A stretch of DNA of 64,000 nt from Marinobacter fuscus. GTDB taxonomy: Bacteria > Pseudomonadota > Gammaproteobacteria > Pseudomonadales > Oleiphilaceae. Location of the stretch: contig NZ_PXNP01000023.1 of the NCBI RefSeq assembly GCF_003007675.1, forward strand, positions 124,001-188,000. The letters run 5' to 3'. Of the stretch, positions 34,226-41,347 are shown one piece after another. Positions within the stretch are counted from its first letter, which is position 1; each line of letters starts with the position of its first letter. The notes below the pieces were generated by a model that did not search any database, was not told the DNA's origin, and saw nothing but the letters and a program-made list of their open reading frames with translations. A program made the translations under genes and the position numbers.

Positions 34226-35038
34226 TTAGCCTCCTTTGAACATCCGTGAAAAGAAGCCTTTCTTCTGGGCGGTCATGAACCGGTGTTCACGCTCTTCACC
34301 CAGAAGCCTTGCGACTGCGTCATCATAGGCCTGGCCTGCATCGCTCTGCTCCTCGAGAATCACCGGCAGGCCCTGATTTGAAGCATTCAACACCACCTGG
34401 CTCTCAGGGATAACACCAAGCAGGGGAATGGCGAGGATCTCTTCGACATCCTGCACGGAAAGCATTTCACCACGCTCCACCCGCTCTGGGTTGTAACGGG
34501 TCAGTAACAGATGCTCTTTCACCGGGTCCTGCCCCATTTCGGCGCGGCGAGACTTGCTCTGCAAGATGCCGAGAATGCGGTCGGAATCGCGCACCGAGGA
34601 GACTTCCGGGTTGGTTACCACAACAGCTTCGTCGGCATAGTAGAGGGCCATCTGAGCACCGTGCTCAATGCCTGCCGGGGAGTCGCAGACAATGTAATCG
34701 AAGGTTTCTGACAGCTCGTTGATGACCTTTTCAACGCCGTCACGTGTCAGGGCTTCTTTTTCGCGGGTCTGGGAGGCTGGCAGAATATAAAGGGTGTCGA
34801 CCCGTTTATCTTTGATTAGTGCCTGGTTCAGCGTGGCATCGCCCTGGATAACGTTGACGAAGTCGTACACCACCCGTCGCTCGCAGTTCATGATCAGGTC
34901 CAGGTTTCGCAGGCCCACGTCAAAATCGATGACGACGGTTTTGTGACCCCGTTTTGCCAGGCCGGTGCTGATGGAGGCGCTGGTGGTGGTTTTACCAACC
35001 CCGCCTTTTCCTGAGGTAACAACAATAATTTTGGCCAA
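34226..35038 (-). CDS. minD: MinD, septum-site-determining ATPase
   Basis: A 270-residue deviant Walker A ATPase: KGGVGKTTTSASISTGLAKR near residues 10-30, switch regions VVIDFDVGLRNLDL and DSPAGIEHGAQMAL, and a C-terminal amphipathic membrane helix (KKGFFSRMFKGG). ATP-bound MinD sits on the inner membrane and recruits MinC, and MinE removes it. Between minC (71 bp upstream) and minE. Confidence 0.98.
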   Translation of the reverse strand: MAKIIVVTSGKGGVGKTTTSASISTGLAKRGHKTVVIDFDVGLRNLDLIMNCERRVVYDFVNVIQGDATLNQALIKDKRVDTLYILPASQTREKEALTRDGVEKVINELSETFDYIVCDSPAGIEHGAQMALYYADEAVVVTNPEVSSVRDSDRILGILQSKSRRAEMGQDPVKEHLLLTRYNPERVERGEMLSVQDVEEILAIPLLGVIPESQVVLNASNQGLPVILEEQSDAGQAYDDAVARLLGEEREHRFMTAQKKGFFSRMFKGG

Positions 35039-35109
35039 GGTTCAGTTCCTGTTTCTCGGTGTATTCGTCCAGGGAGCGTCTTCAGTGATTTTTATCGGAT
35101 GCCAGAACA

Positions 35110-35871
35110 TCATGCCCTGTCCAGGGGCGCGGCCACCAGCACATCATCCCTGAGCTGTATCTGCATCGGGCTCTTCCAGCCTGCGTCCTGAAGATCTTCT
35201 GAGATTTTATAGTGTCCGGCGATGGACACAAGCTCTGCTTCCAGCGACTGGCAAAAAATTCTTGCGCTTTCTGCGCCATGAATGCCAGCTAGTGCCCGGC
35301 CGCGAAGCGGGCCGTACACATGGATATTACCCGCCGCCAGAACTTCCGCGCCTGCCTGCACCGGTGCGAGGATGACCAGATCCCCCTCAGGAGCATAGAC
35401 TTGCTGGCCTGATCGCACGGTCTGGCTGATGATTTTGGCCGGTGCCGCTTCACTGGCGATCTCGGGGGCGGGTGCAGAGTCGGCTGTTGTAGCGGGGGCT
35501 GTGTCCGGTGCTTCGGCAGGCGCCGGTTTTTCTTTGACGGTGCCTCCTGGAAGCAGCGCCAGGGACGCACCGCGGGCAAGGCGGCGCTGATCGTCATTGG
35601 CGGCCCGCACTCCGATCACATGAATATTGTGGCGCCGGCAGGTGCCGATGATCTTGAAAAAATCGAGTTCGCGATCCGGGCCCTGGTATTTGTCCAGGCT
35701 GATGATCAGCGGGATATCCTTGAAAAAACCCGGTGCCTGACTGATTTTATCGCGAAGATCGGCCTCAAACTGAGCGTTCTCGAAATAGTAAAGCTCCAGC
35801 GCGGTCAGCGAGACACTGGCGCTCTTTAGTTGAAAGCTTTGTTCTGCGCTGGTGGTTGCGGTTGTGTTCAT
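35110..35871 (-). CDS. minC: MinC, FtsZ assembly inhibitor
   Basis: A 253-residue MinC. The N-terminal FtsZ-inhibiting domain (~1-105) ends in NIHVIGVRAANDDQRRLA. It is joined by an Ala/Pro-rich linker (~115-150) to the C-terminal beta-helix domain (GDLVILAPVQAGAEVLAAGN, VYGPLRGRALAGIHG) that binds MinD. The start overlaps the stop of the HopJ-family gene by 4 bp (ATGA), so its translation is coupled to that gene. Confidence 0.96.
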   Translation of the reverse strand: MNTTATTSAEQSFQLKSASVSLTALELYYFENAQFEADLRDKISQAPGFFKDIPLIISLDKYQGPDRELDFFKIIGTCRRHNIHVIGVRAANDDQRRLARGASLALLPGGTVKEKPAPAEAPDTAPATTADSAPAPEIASEAAPAKIISQTVRSGQQVYAPEGDLVILAPVQAGAEVLAAGNIHVYGPLRGRALAGIHGAESARIFCQSLEAELVSIAGHYKISEDLQDAGWKSPMQIQLRDDVLVAAPLDRA

Positions 35872-36257
35872 GAAGATTGGTCTTCCCTGATGTCCGGTGC
35901 CCGATGACCTGTGCGCAGGCGCAGGGGGGGAGTATCAAAGTGAATGCCGGACCAGCCGGTGCTGATGAACTGGCGAATGTTGCTATGACTGTCGCCGGCG
36001 GGGTCGTTCAGAACCTGCTGATAGTGCTGGGCAAATAACCGGAGCGTTTCGCTTTCGGTAAGGCTGCAGTGCTCGCCCAATGCGAAAATACGGCAGGAGC
36101 CTCCGTTTTCGCCCGCTTCGTTGCGCAGAGGGCCGTTGTCGAACCCCGTGGGCCGGTAATCGAAATGATGACTGATCAGTGCCAGTGTCTCATCGAAACC
36201 GCAATGCCCGGCCTGCAGTGATGCCAGGTGAATGCGCACGGTATCGTTGATGTTCAT
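35868..36257 (-). CDS. HopJ-family protein (small conserved protein upstream of minC)
   Basis: A 129-residue protein matching the family named after the Pseudomonas effector HopJ/HopPmaJ: ISHHFDYRPTGFDNGPLRNE, GSCRIFALGEHCSLTESETL and LFAQHYQQVL. Despite the name these are widespread housekeeping-type proteins in gammaproteobacteria and no secretion genes are present. The start at 36257 forms TAATG with the DUF1244 stop, and the end overlaps minC, so DUF1244-HopJ-minC are coupled. Function is unknown; a link to division is only suggested by position. Confidence 0.82.
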   Translation of the reverse strand: MNINDTVRIHLASLQAGHCGFDETLALISHHFDYRPTGFDNGPLRNEAGENGGSCRIFALGEHCSLTESETLRLFAQHYQQVLNDPAGDSHSNIRQFISTGWSGIHFDTPPLRLRTGHRAPDIREDQSS

Positions 36258-36535
36258 TATTTGTGATCCTGCTTTGGACCGCTCTGGTATTTCGACTTCC
36301 ATTCCTCGTAGGGCATGCCGTAAATAATTTCCCGGGCTTCCGGATCGGATAATTCCAGCCCGCGCTCCTGTGCTTCGGCGCGGTACCACTTGGACAGACA
36401 ATTACGACAGAAACCGGCCAGATTCATCAGATCTATATTCTGTACTTCGGTATGTTCCTGAAGGTGGCTGACCAGTCGCCGGAAAGCGGCGGCTTCAAGT
36501 TCTGTCCTTTGTGCATCTGGAATCGGGTTGCTCAT
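36257..36535 (-). CDS. DUF1244 family protein
   Basis: A 92-residue protein with the family core AAFRRLVSHLQEHTEVQNID, then LAGFCRNCLSKWYRAEAQER and EIIYGMPYEEWK. The CRNC cysteine pair could bind metal. First gene of the run leading into minCDE, divergent from dinB, with 110 bp between. It overlaps the HopJ-family gene by 1 bp. Role unknown. Confidence 0.85.
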   Translation of the reverse strand: MSNPIPDAQRTELEAAAFRRLVSHLQEHTEVQNIDLMNLAGFCRNCLSKWYRAEAQERGLELSDPEAREIIYGMPYEEWKSKYQSGPKQDHK

Positions 36536-36607
36536 GGGGCCTCACTGTGGCTTGCCAGTTAGATTGGAGATCCTGACATTCTCGGCATGTTACCGTAAGA
36601 TACAAGG

Positions 36608-36623
36608 CTGTATAAATGTACAG
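36608..36623. promoter_or_regulatory. LexA box upstream of dinB
   Basis: CTGTATAAATGTACAG matches 14 of 16 bases of the consensus CTGTATATATATACAG, including the essential CTG and CAG. It lies 22 bp before the dinB start and 72 bp before the divergent DUF1244 start. This predicts repression by LexA and induction on DNA damage. Confidence 0.85.
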
Positions 36624-36645
36624 ATTGTTAACGTGAGCGCCATTC

Positions 36646-37710
36646 ATGCACCAGCGCAAGATCATCCACGTGGATTGTGACTGCTTTTATGCGGCCGTTG
36701 AGATGCGCGATGACCCCTCGCTGCGCGATGTTCCTCTGGCGGTTGGCGGAGCTGGCGGCCGTGGGGTGGTCACCACGTGCAATTACAAGGCCCGGGCATT
36801 CGGGGTTCGCTCGGCCATGCCCGGAGGCGAAGCCCGGCGCCTGTGCCCCGGGCTGGTTACGGTACCGCCCGACATGGCCCGATACCGGGTGGCGTCACAG
36901 CAGGTAATGGCCATCCTCAGGGAGTTGACGGATCTGGTGGAACCGCTGTCGCTGGATGAGGCGTTTCTGGATGTAACCGATGTTGATGCCTGCCAGGGCA
37001 GTGCAACGCGTATGGCCGAGCAGTTAAGGGCGAGAATCAAGAAGGATGTGGGCATCACGGTGTCTGCGGGTGTTGCTCCGAACAAGTTTCTTGCCAAAAT
37101 CGCCAGCGATTGGCGCAAGCCGGATGGCCTGTTTGTGATTACGCCGGGTGAGGTGGCGGGATTTGTCCATGCGCTGCCGGTAGAAAAGCTGTTTGGGGTA
37201 GGGCAGGTGACTGCCGGTAAGCTGCACGCTCTTGGTGTGAAAACCTGTGGTGATTTGCAGGCCCTTGGCGCCGATGTGCTGATTGATCGCTTCGGCAAAC
37301 AGGGCTACCGGCTGTTTGAAATGAGCCATGGGCGCGACGAGCGGCCGGTGGTGGTGTCCCGGGTTGCAAAATCGGTCAGTGTAGAGCGCACCTTCGCTCA
37401 GGATTTGCCGGATAAAACCGCCTGTGAAGCTGTTATGCCCGCTCTGGTGGCGGATCTTGGTGTCCGCTTGTCACGGAAGGGGGGGCGCAAGCCGATCCAC
37501 AAACTGTTTGTGAAGATCCGCTACAGTGATTTCTCAACGCACACCCTGGAGCGGGTCAGGGAGTCGGTGGGCGCTCCTGCGCTGGCAGACTACCAGCCGT
37601 TACTGGATGAGTTGATGGTAAAAACCGACAGGCCGGTGCGCCTGCTGGGCGTGGGTGTCCGGTTTCGCAATGACGACGCACCGACAACACAGCTGCGGCT
37701 CTTTGAGTAG
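36646..37710 (+). CDS. dinB: DNA polymerase IV
   Basis: A 354-residue Y-family polymerase. The first catalytic Asp is in [15 protein letters not shown] (Asp10) and the Asp-Glu pair is at 104-105 in [26 protein letters not shown] marks the incoming-nucleotide pocket and the little finger domain follows residue 235. The protein ends QLRLFE, a good beta-clamp binding motif. It copies damaged DNA with low fidelity. The LexA box just upstream predicts SOS control. Confidence 0.97.
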   Translation: MHQRKIIHVDCDCFYAAVEMRDDPSLRDVPLAVGGAGGRGVVTTCNYKARAFGVRSAMPGGEARRLCPGLVTVPPDMARYRVASQQVMAILRELTDLVEPLSLDEAFLDVTDVDACQGSATRMAEQLRARIKKDVGITVSAGVAPNKFLAKIASDWRKPDGLFVITPGEVAGFVHALPVEKLFGVGQVTAGKLHALGVKTCGDLQALGADVLIDRFGKQGYRLFEMSHGRDERPVVVSRVAKSVSVERTFAQDLPDKTACEAVMPALVADLGVRLSRKGGRKPIHKLFVKIRYSDFSTHTLERVRESVGAPALADYQPLLDELMVKTDRPVRLLGVGVRFRNDDAPTTQLRLFE

Positions 37711-37721
37711 GCGCCGGATAG

Positions 37722-38270
37722 TCAGCCCGTGAAGTAGAGCGTTGATAACCAGCCGATTACTCCGCCAAAAAACGCGCCAGCTAATACATCGGAGGGGTAG
37801 TGGAGCCCAAGGACAACCCTGGAAGTTGCCACGGATACTGTGAATGGCAAAATCCACCACGCAAGAACCGGGTGGCTTATAAACAGTATGGTTTGAAAGC
37901 AGACTGCGTGCAGTGTGTGGCCTGATGGAAAGCTGTACCTGTCCAGAGGAGGCGTTGCACAGTCGATACTGGGAAACGAAATAAACGGTCGCTCCCGGAC
38001 AAGCCCGCTTTTCAGCCACTTGTAGGCGATGGTACATGCAAGTCCTGTGAGTGCCATGTGCAATGCCTGCGTGGGGCTGTCAGACTCTGGTAGTAGCGGT
38101 AAGGCCAGAATCAGCGCGTACCAGAACCAGCCATCTCCGAGGCGGCTGACCAGGCGAAAATACCCGAGAACGAATCTGAATCGAATGTAGCGGTTGATCG
38201 CCTGGCACAGTGCAAACTCATACTGATCTGCCCGCGCAAATGTTCGTGATGTCCTATTGCTCGATATCAT
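37722..38270 (-). CDS. PAP2-family phosphatase
   Basis: A 182-residue membrane protein with the three acid-phosphatase motifs: KSGLVRERPF, YSFPSGHTLHAV and SRVVLGLHYPSDVLAG, with hydrophobic helices between. Such enzymes dephosphorylate phosphatidic acid, phosphatidylglycerol phosphate or undecaprenyl diphosphate. It overlaps the upstream glycosyltransferase gene by 17 bp, so a joint role in glycolipid or envelope synthesis is plausible. The substrate cannot be told from sequence. Confidence 0.88.
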   Translation of the reverse strand: MISSNRTSRTFARADQYEFALCQAINRYIRFRFVLGYFRLVSRLGDGWFWYALILALPLLPESDSPTQALHMALTGLACTIAYKWLKSGLVRERPFISFPSIDCATPPLDRYSFPSGHTLHAVCFQTILFISHPVLAWWILPFTVSVATSRVVLGLHYPSDVLAGAFFGGVIGWLSTLYFTG

Positions 38271-39483
38271 GGTTTTGAAGCTCTTTCATGGGTGGAATGG
38301 TTAGCCTTTCAAATTGTTCGATTTGACTTTTCCAGCCGAGTTTCAGCGCGCTTGAGCGTGCCTCGCGCCCCAGGGTTGCTATCAGTTGGCGCTGGCCCGC
38401 AAGCGCAATTGACTGTTTGATGAAGGATTGATCATCGGACAGGTCGATTTTTAAACCATTCTTCATGTGGTTAATGTGCTCGGCAGCCGCAGCATCGTCA
38501 AAGGCCACGACGGCAAGCCCGCTTGCCATGGCTTCGAGAACGACATTGCCAAATGTGTCGGTTTTGCTAGGAAACAAAAACACATCTCCAGAGGCATAGT
38601 GACGAGCGAGGTCGTTTCCTTGCCGATTCCCACAGAAGATATAACTGCGGTGTTTTGCCTGGAGTCTTTGTCGTAGCGGGCCATCGCCCACGAGAACAAA
38701 TCGGGCACTCGGGTTTTGGTGCCGGATTTGCTCAAAGCATTTTTGGGCAAGCTGCAGGTTTTTTTCTGCGGCCAGCCGGCCGACGTAGAGAACAGCGCAT
38801 TCATGATTGCTCAGCCCCCACTGCTGGCGAAGTGCCTGATCCCGTTTTTCAGGTGAAAATCTCTGGCAATCCACTCCGCGACTCCAAACACTGCTGTTGG
38901 TGATGCCCATATTGCGGACAATGTTTTGCATTTTCCGGGTTGGTACCAGGGTGGTTGACGTCTGGTTGTGAAACCATTTGCCATAACGGGTGAGCAGTGG
39001 TTCGAAAGCGCCTAGACGGTAGTACCGGGAGTATGAGTGAAAGTTGGTATGAAAGCCTGAGCTGACCGGCAGTCCCAGTTTTCGAGCTGCCAAGACCGCG
39101 GATAGCCCAAGCGGACCCTGTGTGGCAATGTAGATGCTGTCGGGCCGCACCTGTTGCCAGAGACGTCGTAGCGTAGCTGGTGTGATAACGCCGAACTGAA
39201 GTTCTGAATAGCCGGGAATCGGCAGGCTGCGGGTTCGCCATTCATTGTGGCACAGGTGGGCGTGTTCCCCTTCTCGAAAGCCGGTTGGCTCATCTCCTTG
39301 TCCCGGGCGCACAACGGTTACCTTGTGGCCGTTCTCTGTCAGCCCCTGGCAAAGGTGCTTGAGAGTGTTGGCGACTCCGTTGATTTCTGGCGGAAAGGTT
39401 TCGGAAACAATGGTAATGTTTCGGCGGTTGGGTGTAACGGTGGCAGACGCTACCGCGGCCGACTGTCTTAGTGTGTCTGTCAT
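38254..39483 (-). CDS. GT4-family glycosyltransferase
   Basis: A 409-residue GT-B glycosyltransferase. The N-terminal acceptor domain starts ITIVSETFPPEINGVANTL, and the donor domain has VLYVGRLAAEKNLQLAQKC, FVLVGDGPLRQRL and the EX7E-type segment FPSKTDTFGNVVLEAMASGL. It resembles enzymes that add mannose or glucose to diacylglycerol-type lipids. Translationally coupled to the PAP2 gene. Sugar and acceptor are unknown. Confidence 0.87.
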   Translation of the reverse strand: MTDTLRQSAAVASATVTPNRRNITIVSETFPPEINGVANTLKHLCQGLTENGHKVTVVRPGQGDEPTGFREGEHAHLCHNEWRTRSLPIPGYSELQFGVITPATLRRLWQQVRPDSIYIATQGPLGLSAVLAARKLGLPVSSGFHTNFHSYSRYYRLGAFEPLLTRYGKWFHNQTSTTLVPTRKMQNIVRNMGITNSSVWSRGVDCQRFSPEKRDQALRQQWGLSNHECAVLYVGRLAAEKNLQLAQKCFEQIRHQNPSARFVLVGDGPLRQRLQAKHRSYIFCGNRQGNDLARHYASGDVFLFPSKTDTFGNVVLEAMASGLAVVAFDDAAAAEHINHMKNGLKIDLSDDQSFIKQSIALAGQRQLIATLGREARSSALKLGWKSQIEQFERLTIPPMKELQNHDIEQ

Positions 39484-39502
39484 GCTGTCACTCTGAAGTG
39501 TG

Positions 39503-39515
39503 CCTGTGACACAGG
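39503..39515. promoter_or_regulatory. Palindrome in the divergent glycosyltransferase / aldo-keto reductase promoter region
   Basis: CCTGTGACACAGG is a perfect palindrome around a central A, 19 bp before the glycosyltransferase start and 67 bp before the reductase start. A regulator bound here could act on both genes. No known consensus was recognised. Confidence 0.35.
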
Positions 39516-39582
39516 TGCGACGCTATGGTGACGTTTTGCTTACATTGCTTTCCCCGGCGCGGGTTTACCTGAAGGAGATTCC

Positions 39583-40620
39583 ATGCAAACGCGAAAACTT
39601 GGCCAAACCGGTATCGATGTCAGCCTCATCTGTCTGGGCACCATGACCTGGGGTGAGCAGAACACCGAGCAGGAAGCGTTCGATCAGCTGGATTACGCCA
39701 CGGGCCAGGGTGTCAACTTTATTGACGTAGCCGAGATGTACCCGGTGCCGCCAAGAGCCGAAACCCAGGGCCGGACTGAGCAGTACCTGGGCAACTGGCT
39801 TGCCCGGCGTGGCCGGCGGGATGATCTGGTGATTGCAACCAAAGTAACCGGGCCCGGGCCCGGTTTTGGTTATCTTCGGGGCGGCGCGAGGATGACCGGG
39901 CCGCAGATCAGGGAAGCCTGTGAAGGCAGTCTGCAGCGGCTTCAGACCGACTACATCGACCTGTATCAGATCCATTGGCCGGATCGTAATACCAACTTCT
40001 TCGGTAAGTTGGGTTATGTCCATAATGACCGCGAGCAGATGACGCCAATTGAGGAAACTCTTGAGGCGCTGGATGGCCTGGTGCGTGAAGGCAAGGTTCG
40101 GCATATCGGGTTATCCAATGAGACCCCCTGGGGAACCATGGAGTATCTGCGGCTGGCAAAGGAGCGGGGTTGGCCCCGTGCGGTTTCTATCCAGAATCCG
40201 TACAGCCTCTTGAACCGGTCGTTCGAGGCCGGGCTGGCCGAGTTTGCCCATCGTGAGGGTACCGGGCTGTTAGCCTATTCGCCGCTGGCGTTCGGGATGT
40301 TGACCGGTAAGTACCTGGGAGGTAAATGGCCCGAGAATGCCCGGCTGACTTTGTATGAGCGGTTCAGCCGCTACACCAGCGAGCGTGCCAGTGATGCCAC
40401 CCGGGCGTATGTAGAGCTGGCGCACCAGCACGGTCTGACTCCGGCTCAGCTGGCGCTGGCCTGGGTAAACAGTCGCCCCTTTGTCACCAGCAATATCATC
40501 GGGGCTACCACGATGGATCAGCTGCAGGAGAACATTGGTTCATTAACAACCGCTTTAAGCGATGACCTGATATCGGCGATCGAAGCTATTCACGATGAGT
40601 TTACTTACCCCTGCCCTTGA
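39583..40620 (+). CDS. Aldo/keto reductase, Tas-like
   Basis: A 345-residue NADP-dependent reductase with the (beta/alpha)8 barrel pattern: LGQTGIDVSLICLGTMTWGE, the catalytic Asp-Tyr in NFIDVAEMYPV, Lys in VIATKVTGPG, His in YQIHWPDRN, and NIIGATTMDQLQENI near the end. AAGGAG lies 8 bp before the ATG. Tas-type members reduce aldehydes or ketones; the substrate is unknown. Single gene, divergent from the glycosyltransferase. Confidence 0.9.
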   Translation: MQTRKLGQTGIDVSLICLGTMTWGEQNTEQEAFDQLDYATGQGVNFIDVAEMYPVPPRAETQGRTEQYLGNWLARRGRRDDLVIATKVTGPGPGFGYLRGGARMTGPQIREACEGSLQRLQTDYIDLYQIHWPDRNTNFFGKLGYVHNDREQMTPIEETLEALDGLVREGKVRHIGLSNETPWGTMEYLRLAKERGWPRAVSIQNPYSLLNRSFEAGLAEFAHREGTGLLAYSPLAFGMLTGKYLGGKWPENARLTLYERFSRYTSERASDATRAYVELAHQHGLTPAQLALAWVNSRPFVTSNIIGATTMDQLQENIGSLTTALSDDLISAIEAIHDEFTYPCP

Positions 40621-40651
40621 GCCTGATCCCGAGCCTGAAACAGGGGGGGGG

Positions 40652-40682
40652 CGGCCTGTGCCCGTGTGTTTGGCGCAGGCCG
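40652..40682 (+). terminator. Long hairpin after the aldo/keto reductase gene
   Basis: CGGCCTGTGCC and GGCGCAGGCCG form an 11-bp stem with one G-U pair and a 9-nt loop, starting 31 bp after the stop. There is no U-run, so it may be a weak terminator or an mRNA end-protecting structure. A run of nine G (40643-40651) stands just before it. Confidence 0.45.
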
Positions 40683-40755
40683 GTTACACATTGAAATGTA
40701 AGTGATCATTTGTTGACAAAAAAGGCGGCAAAATGGCGCTGAAGATTTGACTGAC

Positions 40756-40771
40756 TGTGTGCAAGATCACA
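40756..40771. promoter_or_regulatory. CRP/Vfr-like site upstream of a small exported protein
   Basis: TGTGTGCAAGATCACA matches the CRP core TGTGA-N6-TCACA at nine of ten fixed bases. A possible -10, TTTAAT (40797-40802), would place the site centre ~45 bp before the start, close to the usual class II position. This suggests activation by a CRP/Vfr protein. Confidence 0.55.
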
Positions 40772-40851
40772 CAATTATTTTCGCCAACCATTAGACTTTA
40801 ATCGCAAGAGTCGTTTACAATCATCCGCCCGAATCGGATTTGTCTATAGCC

Positions 40852-41208
40852 ATGATTTTACGTTTGTTTATCGCCCTCCTAGCGCTCAATTGCATCGCTT
40901 TCGTGGTGCGGGCCGAAGCGTCTGAGCGCCCGTTATCCGAACCTCTGCGTTCTGAGCGGATGCTGGCGGAGCGTAATGAAATGGTATCCGTTGCCGAAAC
41001 CCGGCAGCTTCAGGAATGGATGGCTGGAGACTACGAAGAAGACGCCCGCCAGGAGGCCTTGACGGCCATTGGTTCCCGGCTTATCAGTCTCGGTTTCAGC
41101 CGCGCAGAAAAAAGTGGTAAGACCTATGCCTCGGATCCTGCCATGGCGGATCACGGTTTTGCTCTGCTGAATGAAGGCGCCTGCCTGAACCTGCGCTGGA
41201 AGTTCTGA
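40852..41208 (+). CDS. Small exported protein of unknown function
   Basis: A 118-residue protein. The ATG at 40852 gives a clear signal peptide (MILRLFIALLALNCIAFVVR, cleavage near RAEA at 21-23); an in-frame TTG 12 bp upstream is less likely. The mature part is charged, mostly helical, and ends in a motif GFALLNEGACLNLRWKF with one cysteine. I do not recognise the family. It stands alone behind a CRP-like site, before the acetyl-CoA hydrolase-like gene. No ribosome-binding site stands out. Confidence 0.7.
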   Translation: MILRLFIALLALNCIAFVVRAEASERPLSEPLRSERMLAERNEMVSVAETRQLQEWMAGDYEEDARQEALTAIGSRLISLGFSRAEKSGKTYASDPAMADHGFALLNEGACLNLRWKF

Positions 41209-41347
41209 ACCCTCACGGCTACTTCCCTTCTTTACCTATCAATTAGAAGCGCTTTCTCAATAAGGTTATGACCTGACGCATTGTCAGACTGCATTTGTCG
41301 TGTAACTATCTGTTCCGTTGAGATTCTCAATTAACGAGGAACCGGTA

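Noticed and set aside
35868..36257. A type III secretion effector, as the HopJ name implies
   Set aside because: No secretion or chaperone genes are present and the gene is coupled to minC, so a housekeeping role is more likely.
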